Assembly: GCF_003595215.1 (NCBI RefSeq)
Contig: NZ_QYZP01000003.1
Span: 434,001-498,000 of the forward strand
Direction of reading: 5' to 3'
Origin: Nesterenkonia natronophila
Lineage (GTDB): Bacteria > Actinomycetota > Actinomycetes > Actinomycetales > Micrococcaceae
DNA: 64,000 bases
The notes beneath the pieces were generated by a model. That model had not been told where the DNA came from and did not search any database. It worked only from the letters and a program-made list of their open reading frames with translations. Shown here piece after piece: positions 41,627-51,102 of this stretch; the first letter of the stretch is position 1; every line of letters starts with the position of its first letter. Both the position numbers and the translations under genes were made by a program.

Positions 41627-42812
41627 GGTTGATGCTCTCGCCCAATTGGCGGCCCAACTGGCGGCTGAACGGCTCTTCATCATCGGTGACTGTGAACGTT
41701 GCGGTGCCGGGCTCTGGCTCCAGTGCCTCGGTGTACCTCATGAAGCCATCCATGTTCTCGCTGGAGAGGGACCGCCGCAGCAGGTCCATCATGTCATCAT
41801 CCGGGAGAATGACCTGCGCTCCGCCGGAGGTGGTGTGCGGCTCGCCTGCCGGCATAGTAAAGGTGTGGATGTCGCTTCCACGCATATGGGTCATGTCGAG
41901 GGCGTAACCGACGATGGTGTTGGCATCCAGGCCGGCGTCCATCTCCATGTAGGGCAGGATCGCTTCCAGCACCGCGAAGACGCGTTCCGGGTTCGTCAGC
42001 GTGTCACCGGACAGGAAGCGCTCTGCGATGGCCCGCATCACCAACTGCTGGTTCTCGACCCGGATGTGGTCGCTGGTGGGAAAGGACTTCCGTTCACGGA
42101 CGAACCGCAGCGCATCGGAACCCTCGAGGCGAATCGCTCCCTCGGGGTAGAAGGCGGGATTCTGCTGACCCGCGGCGAAGGGACGGGGGTTCTCCACGTA
42201 GACGCCGCCCAAGGCCGTGGTGAGGTCTTCGAAACCGTCGAAATTAATGGTCACCACGTGATCGATGTGGGTGTACAGCAGGTCTTCCACGGTATCGAGA
42301 GCCAGGTCGAGTCCTCCGGCGGAGAGCGCGGTATTGATCCGCCCCTCCCCTTCGCCGGGGATGTCGACCCACAGGTCGCGCATAATGGACATGACGTAGA
42401 TACCTGAACGGTCTTCAGGGATGTGCACCAGCATCATCGCATCTGAACGCTCACCGTCTTCACCCGTCTCCTCGCGGTAGTCCTCCTCCTCCTCGCCTCG
42501 ACTGTCCGAGCCGAGCAGCAGAATATTCACAGTCCCCTCAGGGGTGCGGTACGCGGTCTCATCGTCGAGGTCGTCCAGCTCCTCGATGACGTTGCGCTCT
42601 TCCTCGAAGACGGTCTGCAGCCTATTGATATAGCTGTAGGCGACGATACCGGCGACTATCAGCAACGTCGTCAGTACCGCCAGAGAAATGATGATGATGC
42701 GCGCTTTGCGGCTTTTCGGCGGCTCGGGCTCCTCGGTTTCCGCTTCGGAGGAGACGTCGGCAGGTGGGATGAAGCCACCTTTGGCGCGTCGGGGCCGGTG
42801 CTTTTCACTCAC
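41616..42812 (-). CDS. LytR-CpsA-Psr (LCP) family protein
   Basis: A 398-residue membrane-anchored enzyme of the LCP family, which attaches teichoic acid, capsule or arabinogalactan-type polymers to peptidoglycan. One transmembrane helix spans about residues 38-60, after a basic and acidic cytoplasmic tail of 37 residues. The extracellular LCP domain begins NILLLGSDSR, contains RSDAMMLVHIPED and SIMRDLWVDIPG (usually SIPRD), and the arginine-rich RFVRERKSF. The C-terminus is acidic. GTG 42812 lies 16 bp after rnc. It is followed by an overlapping GT2 gene, which suggests a glycopolymer pathway. Confidence 0.9.
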   Translation of the reverse strand: MSEKHRPRRAKGGFIPPADVSSEAETEEPEPPKSRKARIIIISLAVLTTLLIVAGIVAYSYINRLQTVFEEERNVIEELDDLDDETAYRTPEGTVNILLLGSDSRGEEEEDYREETGEDGERSDAMMLVHIPEDRSGIYVMSIMRDLWVDIPGEGEGRINTALSAGGLDLALDTVEDLLYTHIDHVVTINFDGFEDLTTALGGVYVENPRPFAAGQQNPAFYPEGAIRLEGSDALRFVRERKSFPTSDHIRVENQQLVMRAIAERFLSGDTLTNPERVFAVLEAILPYMEMDAGLDANTIVGYALDMTHMRGSDIHTFTMPAGEPHTTSGGAQVILPDDDMMDLLRRSLSSENMDGFMRYTEALEPEPGTATFTVTDDEEPFSRQLGRQLGESINREE

Positions 42813-42828
42813 CGCTTCGGCCTGCCTC

Positions 42829-43566
42829 TCACTCTGCGTCCGCCTCGTAGCGGTCCAGAACCAAGGTCAGGATATCGGCCTGTCCCCGACCACCGGTGAG
42901 GTCCTCGACGGTGACCCGTGCGGCGTCGCGCTCGGCTTCCTTCTTCGATGGTCCCGTGCCCTGTCCGTAGGTGCAGCCGCCGATGCTAACAGTGGCTCGG
43001 AAGGACTTGCGGTGATCGGGCCCAAAGTCCTCAATGAGATACCGGATCTCCCCCATTCCGCGGGCTGCCGCTAGCTCCTGGATGGTGGTCTTCCAATCTT
43101 TGCCCGCTGTCATGGCCTCGGTGTCACTGAGCAGCGGGGTCACCAGACGCAGCACCAGTGCTTTGGCTGTTTCGAATCCGTGTGCGGAGTAGACCGCACC
43201 GATGATCGCCTCCATAGTGTCGGCCAGGATGGAGTCCTTCTCAGCACCCTGAGTGCGCAACTCGCCGGTCCCAAGGCGGATATGCGGACCGAGCTCCAAG
43301 CTGCGCGCAATTCGGGCCAGAGCGCGGGTGGAGACTAAGGCCGGACGCAGCTTAGCAAGGTCACCCTCTGCCAGGTCCTCGAATGACTGAAAGAGGTAGT
43401 CCGTGACGACAAGCTGCAAAACGGCGTCACCCAGGAACTCCAGACGCTCGTTGGTCGCCAGACCGTCATTCTCGTAGGCGTAGGATCGGTGCGTCAGGGC
43501 AAGACGAAGAGCCTCAGGGTCAACGGGGACCCCAAGGCTCTTCAGTAGTTGCTCTGACGCGCTCAA
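42829..43566 (-). CDS. rnc: Ribonuclease III
   Basis: A 245-residue double-strand-specific endoribonuclease for rRNA and mRNA processing. The signature NERLEFLGDAVLQLVVTDYL and the acidic DTMEAIIGA are the catalytic centre. The C-terminal double-stranded RNA-binding domain includes TIQELAA and SIGGCTYGQGTGPSKKEAERDAA. The apparent start is TTG 43566, with AAGGA directly touching it; no better in-frame start lies close downstream. In most Actinobacteria rnc is followed by mutM/fpg and smc; here an LCP gene follows. Confidence 0.95.
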   Translation of the reverse strand: MSASEQLLKSLGVPVDPEALRLALTHRSYAYENDGLATNERLEFLGDAVLQLVVTDYLFQSFEDLAEGDLAKLRPALVSTRALARIARSLELGPHIRLGTGELRTQGAEKDSILADTMEAIIGAVYSAHGFETAKALVLRLVTPLLSDTEAMTAGKDWKTTIQELAAARGMGEIRYLIEDFGPDHRKSFRATVSIGGCTYGQGTGPSKKEAERDAARVTVEDLTGGRGQADILTLVLDRYEADAE

Positions 43567-43585
43567 TCCTTGCGAACCGGCGAGA

Positions 43586-43789
43586 TCAGGCGTCGGCGAC
43601 TTTGCGGCCCTTGTACTCGTAGAACAGCGGGGTGTCTGCAGAGTCGGTCACCAGCTTTGCCTGGTGCGGACGACTGTAGACGACACGGCCGTTCTCTACC
43701 GTCTTCACCAGGGTTGGCGCATCTGCCTTCCACTGCGAGCGGCGGTGACGGGTGTTGGCACGGGACTTCTTCCGCTTCGGAACAGCCAC
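43586..43789 (-). CDS. rpmF: 50S ribosomal protein L32 (zinc-free form)
   Basis: A 67-residue ribosomal protein starting [20 protein letters not shown], which is diagnostic of L32. It contains no cysteine at all, so it is the C-minus form that does not bind zinc. The tail ([17 protein letters not shown]) is of the type found in Micrococcaceae. GTG 43789 has AGAGGAC upstream. It lies between the DUF177 gene and rnc, as in most bacteria. Confidence 0.95.
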   Translation of the reverse strand: MAVPKRKKSRANTRHRRSQWKADAPTLVKTVENGRVVYSRPHQAKLVTDSADTPLFYEYKGRKVADA

Positions 43790-43824
43790 GGTGTCCTCTT
43801 CTCTCTCAGTTGACTAACAGTTGA

Positions 43825-44403
43825 TTACGACGACGCGTCGTCGTCCTCATCATCATGATTCAGTGTATCCGCCAGGCTTGCAAGCGCAGCCCAGCGTGGG
43901 TCGAGCTGCTCGTGGGCATGGCCGGGATCATCCTCCATGCGAAATCCGCATTGAGAGCACAATCCCGGACAGTCTGCCCGGCACACCGGCTGAAACGGCA
44001 GTGCCGAGACCAACAGGTCCCGCAATACCGGCTCCAGCTCGAGGGTCAGCTCTGCGGTGACTTCCCGAGTCTCCTCGTCGTCACCATCTGTCTGGTTCGC
44101 CTCCGGGGTCCAGGTGTAGAGCTGCATAACGTCAACTGTCAATGGGTAGCCTATGGGATCCAGGCAACGTCCACATTGACCGGTGACCTCTGCGGAAGCC
44201 GTTCCTGTCAGCAGCACCCCCTCATGCACGGACTCCACTCGAAGGTCGAGGTCCAGGTCGCTGTGTTCGGCTATGCCGACCAAGACGGTGCCTAGGCCCG
44301 ACGGAGCTTCCACCGTGCGGGAGAGGGTTCGCTGAGCTCCAGGATGGCCTTTGAGCTCTTTGACGTCCACGTGCAGCAAATAGTTCTGCTGTGGATGTTT
44401 CAC
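43825..44403 (-). CDS. DUF177 (YceD family) protein
   Basis: A 192-residue protein of the YceD/DUF177 family, found upstream of rpmF in most bacteria and linked in plants and E. coli to 23S rRNA handling. Paired cysteines occur in GQCGRCLDP and in CRADCPGLCSQCG, as is usual, and the C-terminus is strongly acidic (DDEDDDASS). The start is best placed at GTG 44403, 20 bp after galU. TTG codons further up lie inside galU. Its biochemical role is not established. Confidence 0.9.
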   Translation of the reverse strand: MKHPQQNYLLHVDVKELKGHPGAQRTLSRTVEAPSGLGTVLVGIAEHSDLDLDLRVESVHEGVLLTGTASAEVTGQCGRCLDPIGYPLTVDVMQLYTWTPEANQTDGDDEETREVTAELTLELEPVLRDLLVSALPFQPVCRADCPGLCSQCGFRMEDDPGHAHEQLDPRWAALASLADTLNHDDEDDDASS

Positions 44404-44423
44404 AGCGGACAACTCTACAGGAT

Positions 44424-45332
44424 CTAAAAGCTTTGGGCGAACTCTTTCAGCCAAGGTCTCAGCTCAGGACCGAGGTCCTCGCGCTCGGCGGCCAACGTGA
44501 CCACGGCTTTGATGTAGCTGAGCTTGTCGCCAGTGTCATAGCGGCGACCGCGGAAGATTACTGCGTGCACGCCACCGCCCTCCTCAGGAGCTTTGGCGGC
44601 CATCGCTTGGAGGGCGTCGGTCAGCTGTATCTCTCCGCCCTTGCCCGGTGGGGTGCGTTCGAGCTCAGAGAAGACGGCGGGATGCAGAACGTAGCGGCCG
44701 ATGATGGCGAGGTTGCTGGGAGCCTCCTCAACGGGCGGCTTCTCCACCAGACGGTGCACTGGTACCACCTGTGCCCCGGGTTCCCGGTGATGCCCGCCAG
44801 CGTCGACCACTCCGTAGGCGGAAACGGACTCCTCCGGCACCTCCATGACAGCGATCACAGACCCACCGAGACGCTCCTGTGCTTCCATCATGGTGGTCAG
44901 GAGCTCATCGCGGGCATCGATGAGGTCGTCGCCCAGCAGCACCGCGAAAGGCTCGTGGCCCACGTGCTGTTTGCCGCACAGCACGGCATGGCCCAGGCCC
45001 AGCGCCTGACCCTGGCGGACGTAGTGCAGGTCACCGAGGTTGGTCGCATGCTGAATGGCCTCCAACTTCTTGCTGTCACCCTTGTCTCTGAGGGTCGCTT
45101 CAAGAACAGGAGCGCGATCGAAGTGATCTTCCATAGATCGCTTGTTCTGACCGGTGATCATCAGAATGTCGTCCAAGCCGGCCTGCGAGGCTTCAGCGAC
45201 CACATACTGAATCGCAGGTTCGTCCACGACCGGAAGCATCTCCTTGGGCATCGCCTTAGTAGCAGGCAGGAAACGTGTTCCCAAACCGGCCGCTGGGATG
45301 ACGGCTTTTCTAATCCGCTGACTGGTGATCAT
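44424..45332 (-). CDS. galU: UTP-glucose-1-phosphate uridylyltransferase
   Basis: A 302-residue nucleotidyltransferase making UDP-glucose for envelope glycans. The nucleotide-binding block is VIPAAGLGTRFLPATKAMPK, followed by EMLPVVDEPAI, AVLLGDDLIDARDE and LVEKPPVEEAPSNLA. The length is normal. ATG 45332 follows the coaD stop by 9 bp and the DUF177 gene starts 20 bp later, so it is inside an operon where DUF177 is usually next to coaD. The nearby glycosyltransferases and LCP proteins are likely consumers of the UDP-glucose. Confidence 0.95.
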   Translation of the reverse strand: MITSQRIRKAVIPAAGLGTRFLPATKAMPKEMLPVVDEPAIQYVVAEASQAGLDDILMITGQNKRSMEDHFDRAPVLEATLRDKGDSKKLEAIQHATNLGDLHYVRQGQALGLGHAVLCGKQHVGHEPFAVLLGDDLIDARDELLTTMMEAQERLGGSVIAVMEVPEESVSAYGVVDAGGHHREPGAQVVPVHRLVEKPPVEEAPSNLAIIGRYVLHPAVFSELERTPPGKGGEIQLTDALQAMAAKAPEEGGGVHAVIFRGRRYDTGDKLSYIKAVVTLAAEREDLGPELRPWLKEFAQSF

Positions 45333-45341
45333 GAACTTACC

Positions 45342-45836
45342 CTATCGTGAGTATCCCTTGTGCCCTTTGTCTTTGAGTCTTTTCTGCACCGCACGAGGGA
45401 TGTATTCCGACACATCCCCGCCCAGCGAGTGCACCTCTTTGACCAAGGTTGAGGACAGGTGCGTATACCGTCCGTCCGCGGTGAGGAATACCGTCTCCAG
45501 ACTGGTCAGGTGACGATTCATGGTGGCCATGGAGGCCTCGTATGCCAGGTCGTGAACGCCGCGGAGGCCCTTGATCACAGCGGAGGCGCCCACCTCCTTG
45601 CAGAAGTCGGTGAGCAGGATCCCGGGCCGCAGCGGTCTGACCGTGACTCCCTTGAGGTAGGAGAACGTTTCTTGCGCCATTGTGATCCGTTCCTCGAGAG
45701 GAAACAGCGGGCTCTTATGCATATTGGCCGAGACCGCCACGACAACCTCTTCGAAGAGGTTGGCGGCGCGGGCGATGATCTCAACGTGACCATTGTGCAT
45801 CGGGTCGAAGGATCCTGGGCACACTGCTAACTGCAT
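45342..45836 (-). CDS. coaD: Phosphopantetheine adenylyltransferase
   Basis: A 164-residue hexameric adenylyltransferase, the penultimate step of coenzyme A synthesis. The HXGH motif is in GSFDPMHNGHVEII, and SSTLVKEVHSLGGDV is the C-terminal substrate loop. ATG 45836 has GGAG upstream and starts 2 bp after the glycosyltransferase stop. In most Actinobacteria coaD directly follows rsmD; here a glycosyltransferase separates them. Confidence 0.97.
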   Translation of the reverse strand: MQLAVCPGSFDPMHNGHVEIIARAANLFEEVVVAVSANMHKSPLFPLEERITMAQETFSYLKGVTVRPLRPGILLTDFCKEVGASAVIKGLRGVHDLAYEASMATMNRHLTSLETVFLTADGRYTHLSSTLVKEVHSLGGDVSEYIPRAVQKRLKDKGHKGYSR

Positions 45837-45838
45837 CG

Positions 45839-47065
45839 TTACTCCACCTGGCTTGCCGTCGTCGTACTGGTCATGTTGTGGTCAGGTGCTGCGTTCTCCA
45901 CGACGCGCAGGAACCGGTCGAAGAGCAGATCTCGGTCGAATTCTCGCCGCGCTAGATCCAGGGCGGCCCGAGATCCGGAGTGGAGGTCGATCTCCCCGGA
46001 ACGTATGCCCTTGAGCAGCTGATCAGCAGCTGTGGCGGGATTGCGGGAGAGCTGCCACCCTGCACCGTTTTCCTTGAGCACCTCAGGCAGCCAACCTGCG
46101 TGGTTGAAGACTACCGGTCGCGCCGCAGCCAGGGCGTCGAAGACTTTGTTCAGGGAGTTGATCTCCAAAGCTGGGTTATCCACGAGAGTGGACACCGCAA
46201 TGTCAGCAGCTGGGAGCATCCGCTCGATTTCTGTACGTGGGATCTTGCCGGGGAGCACATCCAGAGGGTTCAGTCCGAATTCGCGGGCCACCCTGCGGCA
46301 CTGCTCAGTGTCGGCACCTTGACCGTAGGCGACCACTCGGAAGTTCTCTCCGCGCCGACGGAGCTCACCGGCCAGGCGAATCAGCCAGGGTACGTCATAG
46401 GTCACCCCGAAACTGCCTGCGTAGAAGAGCACCGTCTCATCATCGGCCCACCCGAGATCAGCCCGGACTTCGCTGCGCTTCTCGCGCGATGCAGCGAAGT
46501 TCTCCACATCGGAGGCGTTGGGCACCACTGTGGTGCCGACCTCCGGACAGACGCGCTTGACTCCCGCTTCCATCCCGGGTGAAAGCGCGATGACGTGATC
46601 AGCCGATCGGTACGCGAGCTTCTCCAGCTTCTCTGCAGCCCAGATCGCGCCGCGGTTCTTCAGGAATCCCAGCGCAACCGGCGCTTCGGGCCAAAGGTCT
46701 CGGACTTCGAACACGAAAGGTGCACGCCGCAGTGTAGCGGCGATCATGCCCGGAACAGCAGTGGTGAGCGGGGTAGAGGAGGCGAACACCACGTCTGCCT
46801 TGACCTTGGAGGCGAACCAGCTGGCCCGGGTCATGAATGAGATGAACGATCGGACCCGCTGACCGAAAGCCATCGCGTTCTCGTAGGGGACGGTGAGTCT
46901 GTGCACCTCCACGCCGTCCATATGCTGGCGTACAGCTTCCCGACCTCCACAGATTACTGTCACTTCATGTCCCGCACGCGCCAGTCGACGGGCGAACTGC
47001 CAGGGCCGCTGCCAGCCGGACTCCCAGGGGAAGTTGAAGTGCTGGTGGATGTAGACGATGCGCAC
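45839..47065 (-). CDS. GT4 glycosyltransferase (WbuB-like)
   Basis: A 408-residue GT-B glycosyltransferase. The N-terminal block IHQHFNFPWESGWQRPW, then ICGGREAV and FEVRDLWPEAPVALGF, is typical of WbuB-like GT4 enzymes that add amino sugars to O-antigen or capsule. In the C-terminal half the donor-binding core is FYAGSFGVTYDVPWLI and the EX7E region is LEINSLNKVFDALAAARPV. GTG 47065 is the start. It sits between rsmD (30 bp) and coaD (2 bp), which looks like an envelope gene embedded in a housekeeping operon. Confidence 0.87.
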   Translation of the reverse strand: MRIVYIHQHFNFPWESGWQRPWQFARRLARAGHEVTVICGGREAVRQHMDGVEVHRLTVPYENAMAFGQRVRSFISFMTRASWFASKVKADVVFASSTPLTTAVPGMIAATLRRAPFVFEVRDLWPEAPVALGFLKNRGAIWAAEKLEKLAYRSADHVIALSPGMEAGVKRVCPEVGTTVVPNASDVENFAASREKRSEVRADLGWADDETVLFYAGSFGVTYDVPWLIRLAGELRRRGENFRVVAYGQGADTEQCRRVAREFGLNPLDVLPGKIPRTEIERMLPAADIAVSTLVDNPALEINSLNKVFDALAAARPVVFNHAGWLPEVLKENGAGWQLSRNPATAADQLLKGIRSGEIDLHSGSRAALDLARREFDRDLLFDRFLRVVENAAPDHNMTSTTTASQVE

Positions 47066-47095
47066 GAGAGTCAGTGTACGTGGATGTGGAGCCGC

Positions 47096-47680
47096 TCATT
47101 GCGGTTCCGCTAACCATATGCGGGTGGACCCGTAGCTCTTCTCATGGAATCGCCGGAGGTTAGGGGGCCAGGAAGGTTCTGGGGCACGGGCATCCCGTTC
47201 CACCACTACCGTGGCAGCGGGATGCAGCTGCGGGGAAGCCGCCTCGAGCACTCTCGTCAGCTCAGCTTCACCCAGGGTGTACGGCGGGTCCAAGAACAGC
47301 AGCTCGATGGGTTCGCCACGCCGTGATCTGAGGTACCTCAGCGCCTGGGCCTTATGTACATGAAGTGCGCTTTGGGCGCCCTCGGCGTCATCAGGCTTGC
47401 CCTCCCGAGCGAACAGTCCGGCGTTCTTGCTCAGTGTGCGATAGGCCGACTCTGCGACGTCTACCGCCTCGAGACTGCGAGCTCCTCGGCTGATGGCTTC
47501 CAGACCGAGTGCCCCGGACCCCGCATACAGGTCCACCACGACCGCGTCCTCGAGCGCATCGTAGCCCTCCAGTCGAGAAAAGAGAGACTCCTTAACCCGG
47601 TCACTGGTAGGTCGCGTGCCCGTGCCGGGAACGGCCGATATTCTCCGGCCCTTGTGCGTGCCGGCAATGATGCGTGCCAC
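47096..47680 (-). CDS. rsmD: 16S rRNA (guanine966-N2)-methyltransferase
   Basis: A 194-residue SAM-dependent methyltransferase that modifies G966 of 16S rRNA. The SAM-binding block is VVDLYAGSGALGLEAISRGA and the catalytic motif IV is LFLDPPYTL. The N-terminal IIAGTHKGRRI and SDRVKESLFSRL are typical of RsmD. GTG 47680 lies 45 bp after the recG stop. The order recG-rsmD is conserved. Confidence 0.95.
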   Translation of the reverse strand: MARIIAGTHKGRRISAVPGTGTRPTSDRVKESLFSRLEGYDALEDAVVVDLYAGSGALGLEAISRGARSLEAVDVAESAYRTLSKNAGLFAREGKPDDAEGAQSALHVHKAQALRYLRSRRGEPIELLFLDPPYTLGEAELTRVLEAASPQLHPAATVVVERDARAPEPSWPPNLRRFHEKSYGSTRIWLAEPQ

Positions 47681-47725
47681 CGTTCGCTCGCTCTCCTTCT
47701 GATACTGTGCAGACTTTCTTGCCCT

Positions 47726-50044
47726 TCATCCCTGACTGACGTAGTCGGCCGCGTCGTCGTGCTCACGCTCCCACTCGGTCACTGCCAGTGCCAGCTGCGG
47801 GGCGGTCTGCCAGGTGGGATCCGCCGTGCCCAGTCGGGTAAGGTGATCCGCCGCCCGAACGATCAGTCTTTCATCACGCAGAATGCTGAGGTGCTGCAGG
47901 GAGCTTATTCTGCCGGACTGGCTGGCACCGAGAACGTCACCTTCGCGCCGTCGGGCTAGGTCCAGCCGAGCCAGTTCCATGCCGTCACGGTGCTGCGCGA
48001 CCTGTCGTAGCCGCTCGACCGAAGGATGATTCTCTGGCATTCGAGTCACCAGCAGACACAGGTTCGTAGTGGTGCTCCCCCGGCCGATGCGGCCACGAAG
48101 CTGATGGAGGGTGGACATCCCGAAGGACTCGGCGTCCAGTATGACCATAGTGGTGGCGTTCGGGACATCGACGCCGACCTCGACCACCGTTGTGGCCACG
48201 AGCACGTCGATCAGACCAGCCTCGAATCGGGACATAGTGTCTGCTGCGGCCTCGGTGGGCAGCTGACCATGCAGTGTGTCGATCCGCGTCCCGGTCAGCT
48301 GCTCGTTGCTCGCCAGACGCTCTGCGATGAGTTCCACTGAGGCGTCCTGTGAGACGAATGCCTCAGCCCACTCCCGGGTGATCGAGGTCCCCGTGGCAGG
48401 GCCCCGCTCGGTCTGCGAGGCGAGGGTGGTCTGTTGCTGGCCGGGCCGCAATCCAAACCGAAACTCCACCTGACGCTCGATCTCCTCGGCAGTCGTTGCC
48501 TTTGTGGTGATCTTGGGGCAGACCACGTAGACCTGATGACCGGCACGTACCTGTTCCGCGACCCGCTCCCAGACGCGCTGAATCCATACCGGGCCTCTCA
48601 TAGTGGGGACCAAGTGGGTCTCGATCGGGCTGCGTCCCCCCGGGAGTCCATCAAGCACTGTCAGCTCCAGATCACCGAATACTGTCATGGCCACGGATCG
48701 CGGGATCGGAGTGGCGGACATGACAAGCATGTGGGGCGTGGGGTTGAAGCGTTCCCGCAGGGCGCTGCGCTGCTCGACACCAAATCTGTGCTGCTCGTCA
48801 ATGACGACGAGGCCCAGCTGCGCGAAGTGCACCGCATCACCGAGCACCGAGTGTGTTCCGACGATAATGTCCGATCGGCCGGAGGCAATGTCCAAGAGCG
48901 CCTTCTTGCGTTCTAAGGTGCTCAGCGACCCAGTGAGCAAGGTCATTCTGACGCTCGACTCAGAAGCACTGTGCACCGATCCCTGTGGTCTCTCCTCCCT
49001 CAGCGGCTCAATGGATCTGCTCAGGGACCGGAAGTGCTGAGCGGCCAAGACCTCCGTAGGTGCCACAAGTACTGATTGGGCGCCCGCGTCAGCCGTCTGC
49101 AACATAGCTCTGAGTGCTACCAGCGTCTTTCCTGAACCCACCTCACCTTGCAACAGCCGGTTCATGGGACTCGGCTGGGCGAGGTCGTGGGCAATGAGCG
49201 TGCCGCAGCGCTGCTGCCCTTCGGTCAGCTCAAACGGCAGTTGTGCATCAAAGGCAGAAAGCGCTCCTGCCTCTCTCAAGGGCATGACTGCGGCGGCGGA
49301 GCGTGCGGTCGCTTGGCGGCGACGCAGGAGAACGCCCTGCATGATCAGCGCCTCCTGCAGTCTGAAACGCTCCAGGCCCTCTTGATGCGCATTGTGTCCC
49401 TGAGGCTGGTGCACCTGGCGGTAGGCCGTGGCCACATCAGGGATCTTCTCCGCTGCCGCGATGCTGGGCGGGACCGGATCGGGCCAGGTGCTGAAGTCGA
49501 CCAACTCCAACAGGGCGGTGATTCCCCGTCCGATCTCCCAACTGGTGATGTGTCGGTTGGCGGGGTAGAGCGGCATCGGACCGCTGGTGAGAGTCGGTTC
49601 GGCTACCAGCTCAGCCGCTGCGTCGTCTGGGGTGGAGTGAATGTCGTAGGCCGGGTTGTTCAGCGTCAGCTGTGCGTTGAACGTGGTGACTTTGCCGTGA
49701 AACAGGGCTCGGACGCCAGGGGCGAGGTCCTTCCGGGCCTGATATCCGTTGAAGTAGGCCATGCGCAAGGCGCTGCCGTGACTGTCCTCTACGGTGACTT
49801 CCAGGATGAACCCCCTGCGCCGCTGGAGGGATCGTTGACTGGTGCGAGTCACAACGGCCATGAATGTGACGTGATCACCTTCGCCGAGTTCGCTGAAGTC
49901 CGAGAGGGCGTTGGCGTCGATGTACCGGCGCGGAAAGTGGTCCAGCAGCTGCTGAACGGTCACGATGCCGAGTGCCTTGGAAAGTCGCTTGGCCTCTTTG
50001 CCGAGGACTCGGTCCACGGGGGTGTTCGGGAGAACGCTGCTCAT
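47726..50044 (-). CDS. recG: ATP-dependent DNA helicase RecG
   Basis: A 772-residue fork-reversal and Holliday-junction helicase. The wedge/OB domain is N-terminal (about residues 60-160). The helicase core has motif I LLQGEVGSGKTLVA, motif II VVIDEQHRFGVEQR, and motif VI HQLRGRIGRG. The length is slightly above the E. coli enzyme because of a few loop insertions. ATG 50044 overlaps the DAK2-gene stop (ATGA). A palindrome GTTC-GGGA-GAAC near its start is not a LexA box because the half-sites point the wrong way. Confidence 0.96.
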   Translation of the reverse strand: MSSVLPNTPVDRVLGKEAKRLSKALGIVTVQQLLDHFPRRYIDANALSDFSELGEGDHVTFMAVVTRTSQRSLQRRRGFILEVTVEDSHGSALRMAYFNGYQARKDLAPGVRALFHGKVTTFNAQLTLNNPAYDIHSTPDDAAAELVAEPTLTSGPMPLYPANRHITSWEIGRGITALLELVDFSTWPDPVPPSIAAAEKIPDVATAYRQVHQPQGHNAHQEGLERFRLQEALIMQGVLLRRRQATARSAAAVMPLREAGALSAFDAQLPFELTEGQQRCGTLIAHDLAQPSPMNRLLQGEVGSGKTLVALRAMLQTADAGAQSVLVAPTEVLAAQHFRSLSRSIEPLREERPQGSVHSASESSVRMTLLTGSLSTLERKKALLDIASGRSDIIVGTHSVLGDAVHFAQLGLVVIDEQHRFGVEQRSALRERFNPTPHMLVMSATPIPRSVAMTVFGDLELTVLDGLPGGRSPIETHLVPTMRGPVWIQRVWERVAEQVRAGHQVYVVCPKITTKATTAEEIERQVEFRFGLRPGQQQTTLASQTERGPATGTSITREWAEAFVSQDASVELIAERLASNEQLTGTRIDTLHGQLPTEAAADTMSRFEAGLIDVLVATTVVEVGVDVPNATTMVILDAESFGMSTLHQLRGRIGRGSTTTNLCLLVTRMPENHPSVERLRQVAQHRDGMELARLDLARRREGDVLGASQSGRISSLQHLSILRDERLIVRAADHLTRLGTADPTWQTAPQLALAVTEWEREHDDAADYVSQG

Positions 50045-51084
50045 CGGCTCAGCAGACTGGTGGAGCTGCTCTCCAGCGGACCGGCCTCCTGAACCGTCCG
50101 CAGCGTCTCCTCTGAGTCCATAGTGTGGATGTGGATGCGCCAGCGCAGTCTGCCGTCGGATACCGTCTCTGAGCCGATCGGGGTGATGATCACTGAGTCA
50201 CCGAGCTCATCCAACCGGTGACGAAGCCCCGCAGCTTGGAGGGGACTCAGCTGTACCGTGCACATCAGCTCCACCCCGCTCATTGGTGGTGCCGCCTCAT
50301 TCCCTGCCCCTGGTCCGCGTCCTGGGGGCCCCGCAGAGGTCTTCTGATCTGGGGAAGCGCCCCAACCGGACAGCCCCTGCATGAGGTGATGATCGACCTG
50401 CTCAGCACGCACGGTGGCCGAGAGGGCATCGAGCACCAGCAGCAGACCCAAACCACCGGCGTCCACCACCTGTGCGCGAGTGAGCTCGGGAAGCTGCTGC
50501 TCCGTCTGAGCGACCGCCTCACGCGCGGCGTGCACCACCTTGGGCAGAGCCGCTTCCACAGCGGCGCGGGAATCCGGTTCGGGCGCTGCGGCTGCACAGC
50601 TGCGGGCTTGATCCCGGGCCGCGTCAAGCACGGAGAGCATGGTTCCGGTCACGGGTTGGGATAGCGCTGACCATCCACGCAGACTGGCTCGGTCCAGACC
50701 ACGACTGAGAGCCTTGACGGTGAGTCGGTGCTCACCATGAAGGGGTTCAGCGAAACCACTGATCAGCACGGCCAGCAGCGTGCCCGAGTTTCCGTGGGCT
50801 GAGCCCATCGCCTGGGCCCCCGCTGCGCCAAGCAGTGCCCCCAGATCGTCCTGGTCGGTACGCTCCAGTGCCGCCCTGCTGGCGCGTATTGTGGCAAGCA
50901 TGTTTGAGCCGGTGTCCGAGTCAGGAACTGGATACACATTCAGCCGATTAAGCCGTTCGCGGTGGGTCTCGAGGGCATCTTCAGCCAGGGCGAACCATCG
51001 CCTGACTGCGACTGCTCCCTTGACCTTGCCTCTCACTTCAGACTCCCTCAGACTGGCACCCACATTGGCGCTTCGGAACCCCAT
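50041..51084 (-). CDS. DAK2 (DhaL-like) domain protein
   Basis: A 347-residue protein with an N-terminal DhaL/DAK2 domain, shown by LNVYPVPDSDTGSNML (metal/ATP aspartates) and MGSAHGNSGTLLAVL. The second half resembles the middle domain of FakA/YloV. It is shorter than FakA (about 550 residues) and has no DegV-like partner nearby. In Firmicutes FakA phosphorylates fatty acids; the actinobacterial short form next to recG has no proven role. ATG 51084 has AAGGA close by, but GTG 51036 with a strong GAGGGAG is a real alternative (331 residues). It overlaps recG by 4 bp. Confidence 0.85.
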   Translation of the reverse strand: MGFRSANVGASLRESEVRGKVKGAVAVRRWFALAEDALETHRERLNRLNVYPVPDSDTGSNMLATIRASRAALERTDQDDLGALLGAAGAQAMGSAHGNSGTLLAVLISGFAEPLHGEHRLTVKALSRGLDRASLRGWSALSQPVTGTMLSVLDAARDQARSCAAAAPEPDSRAAVEAALPKVVHAAREAVAQTEQQLPELTRAQVVDAGGLGLLLVLDALSATVRAEQVDHHLMQGLSGWGASPDQKTSAGPPGRGPGAGNEAAPPMSGVELMCTVQLSPLQAAGLRHRLDELGDSVIITPIGSETVSDGRLRWRIHIHTMDSEETLRTVQEAGPLESSSTSLLSR

Positions 51085-51102
51085 TGTTCCTTATCAGAGG
51101 GT

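Noticed and set aside
50024..50035. GTTC-GGGA-GAAC palindrome next to the recG start as an SOS box
   Set aside because: The half-sites are inverted relative to the LexA site (GAAC-N4-GTTC), and the sequence lies inside the recG coding start.
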